From Ailurus styani (Eukaryota; Chordata; Mammalia; Carnivora; Ailuridae), in the NCBI GenBank assembly GCA_002007465.1, contig LNAC01000753.1, positions 313,213-377,212 of the forward strand: DNA of 64,000 nucleotides. Direction: 5' to 3'. Each line of letters opens with the position of its first letter. Within the stretch, counting starts at the first letter, position 1. The translations under genes and the position numbers were made by a program. Positions 35,076 through 48,060 of the stretch are shown one piece after another. The notes below the pieces were generated by a model. The model saw only the letters and a list, made by a program, of their open reading frames with translations. It ran no database searches and had not been told where the DNA came from.

Positions 35076-37480
35076 CAGCTCGACGGGGGTGCCCTGGGCA
35101 GAATTATAAGTACAGCTTCGAGTTTCAAAACGAGACAAGAAAAGAAAAGAGAAGAAGAGTTCCGACGCCACCGTACAGGGGGAAAGGCTTCTCTGTAAGA
35201 AAGGGTTTTGCAACAGAAGAGATTAGACTTTCCTTTCAGAATAAAGTAAGATATGCACCCTTCCCCAATTCCCAACTCAAACTCCAGTGGAGACATTCTC
35301 TTTTCTGGGGAGGCTGTTGACAAAAACAAAGCAGAAGAAAAGAGGAGGCTTGAAGTTGCTGTTTCAGTCTATCTTCTAAAAGTAGCTTTCAGAAATAGGT
35401 TCAAAAGTTTAAAAAAAAAAGAAGTAGAAAAAAAGGGATTTTTGTTTGTTTTATCCAAACATAAGTTTCTGGGAGCAAATATGCCACCTTGGGAGATGTA
35501 TGAAATATTGCCTTTTATTTCAAGCCTGTGAAGTCTCTTCTGGGTGTTCTATCTCAGGCTTCCTTTGGTGAAACAAAGGAGTGAGTCTTCTGTACACAGA
35601 AACAGCAGCACATCCTGGTGGGCGGGCTGCCCAGACCCCAAATGAACTGGTGAGTCCCTGGCTCCACAGTCCAGGAAGGGGGAGCAAGCCGGCAGGGCCC
35701 GGTTGGCTGGCTCCCCGAGCCCAGGCAGCCAGCCCCATCCCGGGGGCCGGCACACTGTGTGGCCAGCACTCTGCGTGATGGCATAATTAGGGACGGCGCA
35801 GGCACGATGGGAAGTGGGGGGTGAGGATTAAATCCGAGGCCCCCCTGCGCATCAGGATGGATTGCTCTAACGGCCACTAGAGCGGCTCGCTGGACTAACT
35901 CAATGACATGCTCCAGACACAAAATCCTAAGAGGCAGGAGAGCCTGGAAGGCGGTTTCGTGGGTGTTTCATCACACCACGCTATTCCACAGGGAACAGCA
36001 CTTGGCTGCAATTTCCCACTCTGGACGAGGAATTCTTCAATACACCTGTCGGTGTATAGTTACATGGCTGAGATGTAAAACAACAAAACCCAAATAATGC
36101 CCATCGTCCGCCCCGTTCAGCCAGCCAGGGCGGCCCACGGAGCACGGTGCACACACACGCGTGAGCCAAGTGGCGTTCCCAGTCCTCTAAACTGACAAGG
36201 ATCCTCAAACTTGGGCCGCAGTCCACTGCGCCAAGGGATTCCTGCATGCCCCGTCACGACAGTGGCCCATCCCAGAATCGCTACGAAGGAGAGGGCATGT
36301 GTTCAGCTCGGAAACCTCCCTCCCCGCAACACCAGACCCGAGGATCACCATAATCACAGAGGGTCCCAACCACAGGGCTGTGCACACATGGCGGGCCCCA
36401 GAAGCCTGCAATTAGGCAGCAGCCCAGGCCGGTGCTCCGCAGCCCTCAGCGGCCGGGTGCTGACTCCGTGCCACAAGACGACCTCAGGAGCCGAGTACAG
36501 CAGCTGCAGCTCCTGCAACCAGACGACCAAGACTCAGCCTTCGAGGGAGTGAGGCACATCCTTCCAGAGAGACATGCAGGAACAAGGCATCGGGCCGTCT
36601 CGGCAGCAGGGAGGGGGCCCCGGGGGGGCTCTCCCAGTCCGGCAGGCCCTGAGGGGCACCCGACTCCACCATCACAGAGACTGGACTGAAATGGTCCAGA
36701 TCTCAAGAAGGCCCCTGGAGGGGATCAGGGTCCCGGATGTCAGCCCCGGGAGAAAAGGACCTGGTTACTGTGTGCTCTCCCGCTGAGTGAGCACTGGGCC
36801 TGTGCTCTCTCGGTTGATCTGGCTGTCAGGGGGGTAGGGGGGCAGCCTTCACGTGCGGGCAGGTGCTTCTGCCAGCTGGGTCAGTGCCTCTGTCTTTAAG
36901 ACTCAGAGCCTAAAACGGGGGCTGTGTGTGTGTGGGGGGTGGTCCTGTGTCCGCTGGGCTGGACACAAACCTAGCTGAGCCGAAGGGCTACACCTGTACT
37001 TATTACGCTCAACAACTGTCTGAAGGGTCGGCAGGTGGAAGAGTTTCAGAAACAAACTGGGTGACCCACGGGGTGGTGGCCGCTGTGAAGACCCGGGACA
37101 CGTGCCTCCCTCCATCCAAGCACTTTGTATAAAGGCCTCCACTGAACACACGCCCCTCAGAATACCGCTCGATCCAAGCTCCCGATGAAGCAGAGGCAGG
37201 AGCCTCCCGTGCAAGGGAGGAGGTGTCAGGGGCAGGAGGAGGCAGCCTCTCCCAACAGTGACTCCCAAAGCCTCAGCCCCTGCCGGGGGTGCAGCAAGCT
37301 CCTCAGCTGGCAAGGGCTCCGCTGGAAGAGAGGAGGGCCCCTCGAGAGAGGAGGGAGGGAGAGACGAGGGACCATGGGGCCAGGAAAGGGGAACCAGCCC
37401 TCTGTCCCGCCCTCCCTGTCACCCCCAGCACTGCCGCCGCCCCCGGTTCTTCGGACTCTGCCTCCCATTTCTTTGGCTCC
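35076..37480. other. unannotated GC-variable sequence
   Basis: No gene or confident repeat in about 2.4 kb. G-runs at 36600-36630 and 36830-36845 and a short GT stretch at 36924-36935 are visible. Confidence 0.3.
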
Positions 37481-37832
37481 AGCCCCTCCCTCCTAACGGC
37501 CCACCTGCCTCAGGCCTGGGGTCCCGCCCCTCCCACACAGTGCTGCCAGGAGAACGTTCCAGCCATACGCTACTCACGGCGCAGTTCCAACCTTACCCCC
37601 GCCCTCCAAGGCTTCCGCGGCAGCGTGAGCTACAGCAGCTCCCTGACCTGCTATCACATTTTCACACACCGGCCCCCGCCCCCAGCATGGACCACACCTC
37701 CGGCTCAGGCCTGGTCACACTGCCTCGCAATCAACTATTCTGGTGCCTTTCCTTCTCCTAAAAACACCAGCTCCCTGACCGCAGGGTTAGCTCCACGCCA
37801 CAGCCAGCGTGTGCTGCACGCACAGTAGGAGC
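37480..37832 (+). repeat. L2 3'-end fragment
   Basis: 'ACCAGCTCCCTGACCGCAGG' and 'GTGTGCTGCACGCACAGTAGG' match the LINE-2 3' end pattern 'agctccttgagggcagg ... gcacatagtagg'. The upstream pyrimidine-rich part fits the preceding L2 region but is diverged and GC-shifted. Confidence 0.5.
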
Positions 37833-39097
37833 GGACCCAAAGTGTAAGGCGCGGTGGAATGCCAAGGCCACGTACGCCTGCTTTCACCTCAGCCTGGCTG
37901 GAAAGGGAGAGAGGCGACAGCCTCCAATCAACGCTTGCAACGGAAAGGGAGCTCTTTCTCAGAGTGAGGACAGATCCTGAGCCACGATTAAGTCATTAAT
38001 AAGAAATACTGGACAAGGAGGGGTGGTCGTGTGTACCCGTGAACCGCTGTGGTCAAGTTCTCAGCCTGTGGCTGGAGACGGGACTCAGGACCCCACCGCG
38101 GCCCGGCGACCCTGCTCCTCCAGGGCTCCCCAGCCAGTCACGGGAAAGAGGGTGGGCAAAAATAACCAGCCTGCCTTTCTCGGTTTCTCATGCCTGACTC
38201 CAAAGAGCAGAGGTACAATGACTGTCTTTTTAACTCCCAGCTCAGGAGGAAGAAGGAAAAAGTGCTTATTTTTAGCCCAGCCCCAAACCGTAAACATCTA
38301 CAAATCAATAAGGAGCAAAGGAGAAGAAAGAAATCTCACAAGAGATCAGAACTGGAACCAAACCTGGAGGAGCACAGCCACCTGGGCAGTGACTGCCTGG
38401 AGCGGCCTGGACAGGGACTGGCCCGTCTTCCCTCTTCTCTCGATAACTAATCTCAGGATAATGAAAACTCATGCCCTAGGCTTTTGAAAACACACACACG
38501 TCCCGGAGGAGCTGGGCAAGTGGGGAGGAAAAAGGGCAGAGTGTGAACTCCTGTTTCCTCTGTCATTAAGTCATTTACAGAGACCTCGTTCCCAGCGTGA
38601 TCCTTCCAAGTCCAAACAGAGCCACTGCCACCGAGACGAGAGCTGGTCCTCTGTGTCGTGTCCCAGCGGGGCCTGCAGACACCACCCCACTACCTCCGGT
38701 GCCCACTACTCAGGGGCAGCCCCCAGCCCCCACATGCCGCGCACATGCTCCGTGCCATGGGGGGTGGCTGTCCACGCTAGCTATGAAGCAGAATTTTTGT
38801 TTTTGTCTTTTTTTCTTAACATGTCAATGCCTAAGCCCCAACCTGGGGAACTGAATAGCTGAGTCCAAGCGTCCCCAGGGGCTTCCGGGGTCCCTGCGAG
38901 CCACTGACTTGGGCTGCATTTTCTCACCCACCACCAAAGTGTTTTAAAAACAAAATGCAAAGGGAACTAGAGACTGGCTTCGAATACCAGACAAACAGGG
39001 AACTGATGTGCACAGAAGATCGGGCTTCCACGAGAAACCACCTTCAAGGCCTGGGCCTGACCCAGAGTCTCGGAAGCTCTGGGAGCCCAGGGCAGGG
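37833..39097. other. unannotated sequence
   Basis: No gene or confident repeat recognised. Confidence 0.3.
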
Positions 39098-39215
39098 GCT
39101 TAAAATGTGGATTTCAGAACCCACCCTTTCCCCCAGGGATTCTGATTCAGAGGGTCTAGACTGGAATCAGCCGGTTCTCAAGCAGCACTGGGCCACTCTG
39201 AGAAATGGTGGTCTG
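39098..39215 (-). repeat. MER5A-like DNA transposon fragment
   Basis: 'GGGATTCTGATTCAGAGGGTCTAG' with an upstream 'AAAATGTGGATTTCAGAACC' and a downstream 'GGTTCTCAAGCAGCACTGGG' resembles MER5A, a short non-autonomous hAT-Charlie element. Orientation is tentative. Confidence 0.5.
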
Positions 39216-39714
39216 AGGACAATCTTGGTAGTAAGACAGAAGGAGGATAATGAGGAAGAAGTCTGCAGAAGCACCAGCAGAGCAGACACCCTGACTTCGG
39301 AGGGGCTGCCGTGGAGCTGCTGGGCGCTCAGCCCCCCTCTCCCTGCTTTGGGAGGTTATCAAGCAAAGGGAGCCCGACCTCACTCAGAGAACTCTCCCGA
39401 AGGCCTGTGGGGAGATAGCCGAAGGTTGCCAAAGGTAAACTGAGTCGCCTCCCCTCCCTGTTTGGAAGCCAGGATTTCACAAACGCTCACCATAACCTCT
39501 GCCCTGAATCAGCCAGCTCCTCTGAGGGCGTCTGACACCTTCTAAATGCAGCTTTTCTCTGTCCTCTACTCCCCCCCCCCCCCGTGAGAATAGGGACACA
39601 AGCCAGTGGTACTTCCTTTGAAGTAAGCATCACAAGGAGGAAAACAATGTCTGGGATTTGCTTGAAACTACAGCAGCAAAAAAAAAAAAAAAAGTGCATA
39701 TAAGATGAGACAAA

Positions 39715-39812
39715 TGGGGCACAGTGAAATCCCAGTGACTACCGACAAGGTAGATGGTACACAGTTCATTCCATCTACTTCTGCAGGTTTTTCATAATAA
39801 AAAAAAATTTAA
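39715..39812 (+). mobile_element. possible L1 3' tail
   Basis: 'GGTACACAGTTCATTCCATC' to 'TTTTTCATAATAAAAAAAAATT' resembles the last bases of an old L1 with its A-tail. It is short and uncertain. Confidence 0.35.
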
Positions 39813-39839
39813 GAAAAATTACTGAAAGTCTATATATTT

Positions 39840-39859
39840 ATTATGATCATGATCATAAT
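39840..39859. other. perfect 20-bp palindrome
   Basis: ATTATGATCATGATCATAAT reads identically on both strands. It contains two TGATCA units. Confidence 0.95.
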
Positions 39860-42100
39860 TCTCGTGGCAAGGAACAGAGACCATAGGGAGGCCACTGGAT
39901 CTGTGGTCACTTGGAAATATACAAGTGACCCCAAGCGTCCTGGTCTGAAGCTACTGTCCCCCTATAATTATTAACTCTCCTTCGCTTTCACCCCTGAAAG
40001 CTCCCAGGACCCTGCATGCAGTCACTCCAGACAGAGGAACAATGAGCCTGTGGTAACAGGGCTATGTCTTTGAAACGTGGCCCAAAAGCAGCATAGTAAC
40101 ATTTACTCCCCTGACCTGCTCTAAATCATGATCTGGGTCAAAATACTGACCCAGATCTGCTTCCACACACCTCCTCGCTGCAGGCACCAGGCTGCAAAGC
40201 ATTCATGGGCAATGCTTTTGGAAGCTGAGCCTGTTTCTGCAGATTTCAGAGGCACTGTTGTGTTTGAAAGGGCGCTATTTTAAAACTGATTAAGATTCAA
40301 AGGTTAGCAATTAAAGCCATTAAAAACAAAACTCTCGGTATCTGACAAATGCCCAAATGACAGGAGGAACATCATCTGGGAGAAACAAAATGAGCCATTT
40401 ATCGCTGGACACGGTGACAGTCAAAGGCTGCCCGAAAGAAACGTCAAGGAACAGCTGTTGCAGCTGGAAAGTCTGGTCATCTTACGGATGACACCCACGT
40501 GGTATCACAGATAAAGACAGCCCTAACACCCTCTGAATTATCAGAGCAGCAACAGAGGCCTGGGAAAACCAGGGACTTCAATAAGGGTGTGGGACTGACA
40601 CTTTCCCACACGAAAACCATATGCTGCATAAAGCCAAGGAAAAACAGACAGCATTCAGGGCCGACGAACTCTTTCTCCTTGGTCCCCTCTGCATCTGTCA
40701 CATCTCTTTACAGAGCAACAGCGGCATTCACAGAAAAGGCAGCTGGCCTCCGTGGCAGGTTCCTGATGTAATGTCAGGGTGATCTGAAGGGTGGGAGCCA
40801 GCATGCTAAGTGTACGTACCTACCGGCACACACCCACACTGCTGTTGCTTCCAACTTGCCTCATGATCCAGTTTCTGCATTTCATTCCTACTGCTGCTGC
40901 TACAACAGATGGACATATGGACAGGGGGCCCCTCTGCATCTCTTACCAGAAAATAACTACCTGCCACAGAGCCAGTCACATGGCCTCTTCCCCTGAGTTT
41001 TCAGATGTGGACATCGGAAGCCAGGAGAGGCGGGACCCAGTCCAGGTCACGATGTCCACTGGTAGGTAACGAGCCAGAGAGTGCCCCAGTGGCCCGATTC
41101 CTAGGGTCCACTGTTAGAAAAGACTCCAGGATTCTGCCTCTGGATGCAGGCTCCAGGAATACCAGAAGCCAAACTGAGCAAGCACCATTCTCTCTGCCAG
41201 CTGCTCACACACCGGCAGCCCTCCAGCCCTCTCCTCTAAAACTAGCTGGGCCTTGGGACTGGCCTGCTTGCACACTGGGGCTCTGAATAGTAGCCACTGT
41301 TGGGACTCAGCAGGGGATTCCCCACCTCCTCCCAGTACACATACAAGCTGATCCATAGGTTGGCTTAAGATGAACATTAAAAGGATAATTTCTCAGTGAG
41401 TATTCAGAGAAAAACCATGAAAAACAGCCTACCTAGCCACCCAGGTGAGGCAGGGGGATGAGAGAGAAGTAGCCGACCGTAAGTATCAAGACAGCATCAG
41501 CGAATGAGCAAATGTATTTTATTAAGGGATTGAATTGAACAGGCAATGCCCAGTTTATAAAAGTCACATTGGAGACCCCTAGATTCACCAGAAGCCTGGC
41601 CGACCTTCACATCCCTGCCTCCTCTGCCTTTTCTTGTCCCCTGCAGGGGCTCCTGATCTCGCAAGAGTCCAGCCCCTTGGACTGACACGAACACCAAGTA
41701 TAATGATTTTCCAAGTTCCAAGTATCAACTGACAGAAAACTAAAAATGTTTATAGTCCCTTTGAAATCACTTGCCAAAAAACAAGGAGAGGACCTGTTAT
41801 GACAGTGGGAAATATGAGGAAGAGGAGACTTACCCCATTCTGCCACCTAGACGTGGCCCCGAGGTCACTTACGGCGCTGCCTGTCCCCTTTAGCAGGTGG
41901 CCCTGAGGAAGGGCGTGTGTTGCCGTCTGTCTCAGGGTCTCCCCTCAGCTTCCTTGTCCATAAACTTAAATGACACAAATCACTTAGCCAGGTCTATGGA
42001 GCATTTAGGAGGCTTGGTGCCCTTTATAAGGGTCAACTTGTTCAATTCTCTTAACAACCCAAGGTCAAAAAGCAAAGTAAGTCTATCAGGATTTAAAAAA
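39860..42100. other. unannotated sequence including an AT-rich block
   Basis: The part at about 40250-40420 is AT-rich with TTAAAACTGATTAAG and ATTAAAGCCATTAAAA and no transposon motif, which makes it a weak candidate conserved element. Elsewhere nothing is recognised. Confidence 0.3.
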
Positions 42101-42109
42101 AAATGAAAA

Positions 42110-42836
42110 AAACAAAAAACAAAGAAAACACACAAATAACAAACCCATAAAATAACAAGTGTGGGGAAGGATGTAGAGAAATGAGGAGATGGAGCCCCTG
42201 TGCACTGTTGATGGGAATGCAAAATGGTGCAACCGTTAAGGAAGACAGGCTGGTAGTTCCTCAAAAAATGAAAAGGAGAATTACCAGATGATCCAGCAAC
42301 CCCACTTCTGAGTAGACCCAAAAGAATGGAAAGCAGAAATCTGAACAGATACTCATATACCTGTGCTCACGGCAGCTGAGCCAAAATAGTAGATCAAGTG
42401 TCCACCTACAGATGAATGGATCAACAATCATGATACATACATACAGTGCGACTCTCCTAAAAGGGAAAAAAATTCTGGCACATGCTACGACACGGATGAA
42501 CCCTCAGGACATCACACAAGTGACATAAGCCAATTACACAAGGACAAATACCCTTATGATTCCACTTATGTGGAGTTCCTAAAGGTAGCCAAATTTCTAG
42601 AGACAGAACGTAGAATGGCGGCGGCCAGAGGCTGGGGGGAGGGGGGGAAGGGGAGTCAGTGTCTCATGGGGACAGAATTATAGTTTGGGATGATGAAAAA
42701 GTTCTGGAGGTGGGCGGTGGTAATGGTTGTACAACAGTGTGAATGTTCTTAATGCCACTTAACCGTACACTTAAAAATGGTTAAGATGGCAAAGTTTATG
42801 TTTTATATATTTTACTACAATTAAAAAAATTGTTTT
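42110..42836 (+). mobile_element. L1 3'-end fragment, 5'-truncated
   Basis: It carries the end of ORF2 and the 3' region: 'GTGCACTGTTGATGGGAATG', 'CCAGATGATCCAGCAACCCC', 'ACACGGATGAACCCTCAGG', 'GGGGACAGAATTATAGTTTGG', 'AACCGTACACTTAAAAATGG' and an A-rich end near 42822-42836. An A/C-rich stretch (42090-42140) precedes it. Same family as the fragment at 780-1140. Confidence 0.85.
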
Positions 42837-43904
42837 TAAGCAAAGTAAGGAGCACAGCCAGTGTCTGAAGCCTGCGTCTGGACCTGAAGCCTGGGGCTTC
42901 AAATGACGGGTAAGGCCCCTTCTTGCAGTGGTAATGGCCAGACCCCAATGATACACTGTTGAAATACTGTGAACGTTTCTGAAACAAATCAGCTCCTCCA
43001 ATTCTCCCACGGGGTGACCCAATTCACACGTGAAAAAAACCCATCATCTGTTTTCATGGTTTTAAGAATCTTTATTACATGGCTCAGCATTCTTATTTAG
43101 CTCGTGGTTTGTTCCAAAATATACACATTTGCAAGGAATGCTGACATTTTCCCAGAATGACACAAAACCCATGGAACAAGGAAAGAGCTCTTCCAAAACC
43201 ACAAAGGACCCAGGAAAGCGGAGGTCTCATTTTTTTTTCTTCCCCTTAATACCATCATTTGGTAATCAGAAAGAAGATCCTCTGCGTACATTTTAATACT
43301 GTGCAAGTGGGTTGTATAAAGGCACATGCTATCGGAGTCACTGTATTTTGCTTTATGCTAAATGATTTAGACAATTCATTTACCACTGAGATGCACACAG
43401 GCCTCTCCCTGAGGAGACAGGGAAGGGGACCGACGAGGAGAGTTTGTAAACAAGATGATGTCTAAACACTGACACAGACAGAATCAGGCGTAGGAGGGGA
43501 AGGGATGGAACTGTAACGTATTTGCAAAAAAGCCTCCCGCCGTGGAAGTGAGCCACACGAGGAAACCCAGGCCACAGACAGATGCACCTCTCGTCGGAAG
43601 GAACACACACGGAGAAGAAAAAGCACGCAGACTTCCACGCAAACGCCGTGACTCTGCAGATGTGCCACTTAGACCCTGGTTTACCGAAATGTTCTCAACA
43701 GCACATCTACCCGTGCTTAAACATCACCTAATTTCCTCATTTACATATAAAATTTCCTAAGTGTTCACCTAAATTTCCTCATTTAAATATAAAAACTCAG
43801 AGACGGGGATGAATCTACCTGCTTTAGACAGCGAGGAAAGGGAAGCTCAAGGGAAGTGGTGACTGCCGGCGATCAGCGGTCAGTAGTGGCTAGAAAGAGC
43901 CAGA
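42837..43904. other. unannotated sequence with a local duplication
   Basis: No gene recognised. CACCTAATTTCCTCATTTA at 43725 recurs at 43766 as an imperfect 41-bp-period direct repeat. Confidence 0.4.
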
Positions 43905-44012
43905 AGCTTCTAGCTGGTCTCAGCAGACCGTAACTCCCTGGAGAGCAGCTGCAGGGCGCGGCGCCCTGGGCCCCGGTCCCCAGCAGGTGCTTGTTCAATA
44001 GCTGACGTGGTG
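43905..44012 (+). repeat. L2 3'-end fragment
   Basis: 'AGACCGTAACTCCCTGGAGA', 'CCCCAGCAGGTGCTTGTTCAATA' follow the LINE-2 3' end, with GC-shifted bases between. Confidence 0.55.
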
Positions 44013-45842
44013 GGGCGGGGGCGGGGCCGCAGCCAGGGGACATTGGAGAGATGCAAGCAGTGACAAGCAAGGTCACTTCTTTCCACCAGACTGTCACTGA
44101 ACACAATCCAAGGAGAAAACGGTCAAAGGGATGGGGGTAAGAGGGTCGGGATGAAGCCCAGCAACATGTAAAACAAATGAGAATGAAAAAGCTAGGGAAT
44201 AATAACACCATTTAAAGTCTTGAAGGAAATCTTTATTTCTAACATAGAGTCAACAGAAGTCTAAGGAGAAGGGGTTTTGATTTTCAATAATGAAGGAAAA
44301 TCGAAGCTAAACCACATACAATTGCAACTTTGAGCCAAATCCTACTTTCTCTCGATTCTGCCCTCTTTTCAGTGTGTTTAGTAAACAGGGCTGCAGTCTA
44401 GACCCGGGCACGTCCAGAAAGCCCAGCGGACAGCATGGTGGTGGCAGGGCGCTGGAGTCTGGCAGTGGGCTCTCACCCTGGAGCTAGGAGCATTCAAACG
44501 AGGGGCCACGACCCTCCTCCTGCCAATGATTCAGTAATTCACAGCTGCTCCTCGGCCTTGGAAGAGCAAGGAAGTCCCCCCTCGCTGCCAGAACCGCGCC
44601 GGCACCCTCGCGGGTGGTAGCAGGTGAGGAGGCGTGAGACCCACTCCCCAGCCTCGGCACCTGGCCGCGAGCCGCCGGGTGACGGCGCCGAGCACGGCGT
44701 GAGTCAGACATGGACTTGGCTCCCAGCGAGATCCTCCTGCTGCGTCTGCCACGTCCACGTCCACGCAGGCTTTCTGCCGTGCAGCACAGACCCAGCCCAC
44801 ACTCGGTTCCATGATGGAGCCCACGGCAGCAAGGCGGACCACGTGATTCCTCCCCACAAAGCACTCGTGCCTCCTAGCACCCATTCATGCCAGAAGGAGC
44901 AGCACCGTCTGGCTCCACCCAGGAAACCCTGGGGGAGCCCCCTTGTTCCCCTAAGGAAGTGGGCTACAAAACAGAAGCTGCTGGGAGGGCAGCATCAGGC
45001 TTTAGTCTCAACGAAAGGGTCTCTTAACTTAGGGCCAACCCACTGACTACTGACAACTGGCCTCCCCCTGGCCCCGATCTATCCGTCTCACCGCCCCACG
45101 CACACCATCCAAGAATCCCGATGAGAAAGGAAGCCAAGCGAGGAGCCCCAAGAGCCAGGGCCGAAGGTGGGGGGAAAGCAAGCCACGCAGCTTGCTTGAG
45201 GGTTACTGTGTGTTCTTGCTGAACAACCTTGGAGCAGATAATCGACGTTGTCGTTTCTTGCAAAATGACATTCCCAGAAAGCTCCTCCCACTTGTCCCCT
45301 CCAAGTCTTCTGAGGCTATAGACAAGCAGGGGTTTGAAGAGTCTAATAATAGCCTCAAAGCAGAACGCGGCCCCCGTGATTTCCGAAGTGTCTCAGTCAT
45401 GTCCAGCACTCCAGAGAAGAAAACACCTCCCTCTTTAGGGATGAATGTATTTGGGCAGGGGGGATGGTGAGTCCGGCCCGGGGGAGGTCAGGAGGCCACA
45501 CTGAGCTAGAAATCACATCCAGAAGAGAACTCGAGACAGGGCTGATGGGCCCAACTGTACTTTGAAATGCTAGAATAACTGTAAAAAGTACAGTTTGCCA
45601 ACCCAGGCAACAGAGCGCAGACCCTGCTCTCTGCCTCGAGGTCCGTGGCAGGGTCAGCGAAAGAGAGCTGGCGGCCAGACACGACTACTGACGGGGACCC
45701 TGCACAGGAAGACGAAAGAAGCAAATGGATCAGGCTCGGTCCGAAAGGGCACGCAAATGTACATAGAGGCTCTCGACAGAGTGAAACACACATCCATCCC
45801 CTGCACCGCCGTCACCTACAACTTCTAAGAGACGCAAAAAGG
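44013..45842. other. unannotated sequence with CpG-rich patch
   Basis: CpG is frequent at about 44570-44710 and a G-rich GGGGCGGGGGCGGGGCC lies near 44012-44028. ORFs of 117-140 residues overlap on opposite strands. No gene is supported. Confidence 0.35.
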
Positions 45843-46040
45843 AAGGCGACGTTTATGGAGTATCTCGTATACGCCTGAGAATCGGTTCATTTAATTCTCT
45901 TGACAAGGCTCTGGAAAAAAATCTTTTCACCCTCATTTGCTAGAAGAAAAAACCGAGGATCAGAAAGATGGCACTTGTCTCAGATCCCTCAAAGAATAAA
46001 CGGCAGAGAGGGAATTCAAATTCAAAGCCGGACTGCAAAG
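45843..46040 (-). repeat. MIR fragment
   Basis: 'GTTTATGGAGTATCTCGTATACGCC', 'TTCATTTAATTCTCTTGACAA' and 'AAAACCGAGGATCAGAAAGATGG' follow the reverse MIR consensus. Confidence 0.8.
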
Positions 46041-46659
46041 GGTCCTCCCCCCGCCCCCGCCCCTACATCTCAGCCAGGGGACGGGATGAAGGGCTGCTGA
46101 CTTCCACACAGAAGGCAGATGCTGATGGCGTCCGTGGCTTCGGCCTGACAATTCAAAGAAAGACAAGAGGAGGACACCCGGGCTGAATTCAGAGATTCTC
46201 TGTCAGCACAATGGAAATGGAGGATCGCATCTACTCTAAGAAAAGCACCACAAAGGGGAATTACAAAGAGGAAAAACGAGCTTTGGGAATCCGTGCAAGA
46301 TGAAAATTCGGAGCTGCAGAATAAAATATGGGTATGGCAGTGACTTCCTCCGTACTCCTCACACGAGCACCCAAAATCCAGGCCTGCGGCTAGGACACCC
46401 CTCAGGAGAGGCAGGTCCAAACACCAAATGTCATCTGCTCCAAGAGGCATGACTTTTCCCAACCTGACATCTCTGAAATGAAGGGCAGTCTTAAAATTGA
46501 CTGGCAGAACACCTTGGTCACAGTTTTGTTTTGTTTTCTTGGGATTATAAGATACTGGCATCTCTTACAATCCTTAGCACCTAAGATTGAATTTAAAATA
46601 CTGTAATGCTTCGAAATTATGTAACATTTCATTAGTTAACATTTAGAGGAGTCAACACA
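46041..46659. other. unannotated sequence
   Basis: No gene or repeat recognised. A 163-residue minus-strand ORF has no domain and overlaps the MIR. Confidence 0.3.
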
Positions 46660-46835
46660 CTCTCTGTATCAATGATACTTTGTCTCATTTGAGCTTCACA
46701 AGAGGGTAATAAGCCAGATAGGGATTTTAATTCCTGCTCTTCTTAAATAAAAATGGAGAAACTGAGGCAGACTCCTCAGTGGTTTGTTCAAGCAAGCAGC
46801 AGCCCCAAGACCAGACTTGAGTCTTCCTGGAGCCC
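46660..46835 (-). repeat. MIR fragment
   Basis: 'ATTTGAGCTTCACAAGAGGG' and 'AAAATGGAGAAACTGAGGCAG' with 'CAAGACCAGACTTGAGTCTTC' fit reverse MIR. Confidence 0.75.
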
Positions 46836-47365
46836 GGCCCACGGGGAGGAGCCTGGAATTCAAATGCGGACCATGCAGGTCAGGATGCTCCAGGACATGG
46901 GGTGAACTCACTGAGCTCCTCCCCCTCCCCCGGTGCCTCTCCCTCTCTCCCTCACGTGGCCAGGAGGGTGAAGATGCCAACCAGGAGATGTCCCATGAGC
47001 TGATGCGGAGGGAAGAGCTTTGTCGATACAGAGCATCACTGGCGTCCAAAGAGGCTGAGTCAAGGAAACTACCTTCCCCACCCAGCCTGGGACTCCCTCC
47101 ACCTGGCTCCGACCCAGAAGGAAAGGACGATGAGGGAGGGACAGTTAGAAACTGCTTCCCTGGAAATGAAGAAGAAGTGAATGGCTGTCACGCCTGGACC
47201 ACTGCTTAGCTTCCGGGAAGAGAGGGGGAAAGCAACTCAGACTTCCACTTCTCCAAAGTGCTAAATAAATTCAGATGGATGAACAGTTAAACGCAGAAAT
47301 CAAGCAAACAATCCAAACACCAGAAGAACATGTAATTATTATTTATCTGATTTCTAGATGAGAAG
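46836..47365. other. unannotated sequence
   Basis: A plus-strand ORF of 141 residues starts inside the MIR and continues here. Its Met-containing start lies in repeat sequence and no domain is visible, so it is not called. Confidence 0.3.
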
Positions 47366-47369
47366 GGCA

Positions 47370-48060
47370 TGTCTAAGCTTCAAACCAATGGAAGAAACCA
47401 CAGAGGAAAAGAATGAGAATGTAAATGCATAAAGTGAGGTCCTCCCTGTTTAAATAAGACAAGAAAAAAGTCAGGAAAAATATTAGCCCCAGAAATTTGT
47501 AACCCTTATTAAACAGCATACACAAAGTGATGAAAAAACAGGCTACGGAGCCAGTGAACACACACGGGAAACCGTTCAATAGAATTAAAGTACTGAAAAT
47601 GGCAATGTCAACCACCCTTAGGCAAAGAACAAAGATTTTATTTGCAGATGTTAACATTTCCGTGCGGCAAAGGTACAAAAGAGGCTTTTGGTCCAAGCGT
47701 AAACTGGTACAACCTTTCTGGAAAGGAGCTGACAACACCTATCAAAAGCCTTAGCAAGACTCAAACTCTGACCCTGTAATTCCACTCCAGGAATTTATTC
47801 TAAGGAAACAGTGGAAAATGCAGTCAAGGTTTGTACAAAATCATGTTACTGTAAATTAAATGACAGGCAGGGAATTAGGTAGGTAGACTGGGACATACCT
47901 ATACAATCTTCATTAAAAAAACCCTATTCAGGTCATGTAAAAATACTTAATGATGAATTGTTAAAATTTTCAAGTAAGGAAAAAGAAAAACCTAATATGT
48001 TATGATCTCAAGTATATTAAGAAACAAAGAGACCGAAATGTAGAAGGAACCATGACCGTG
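47370..48060 (+). mobile_element. old L1 3'-end fragment
   Basis: 'CCTATCAAAAGCCTTAGCAA', 'CCCTGTAATTCCACTCCAGG' and 'AATTTATTCTAAGGAAACAG' are diagnostic of the old L1 3' region, followed by the AT-rich end with 'TGATCTCAAGTATATTAAG'. Confidence 0.75.
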
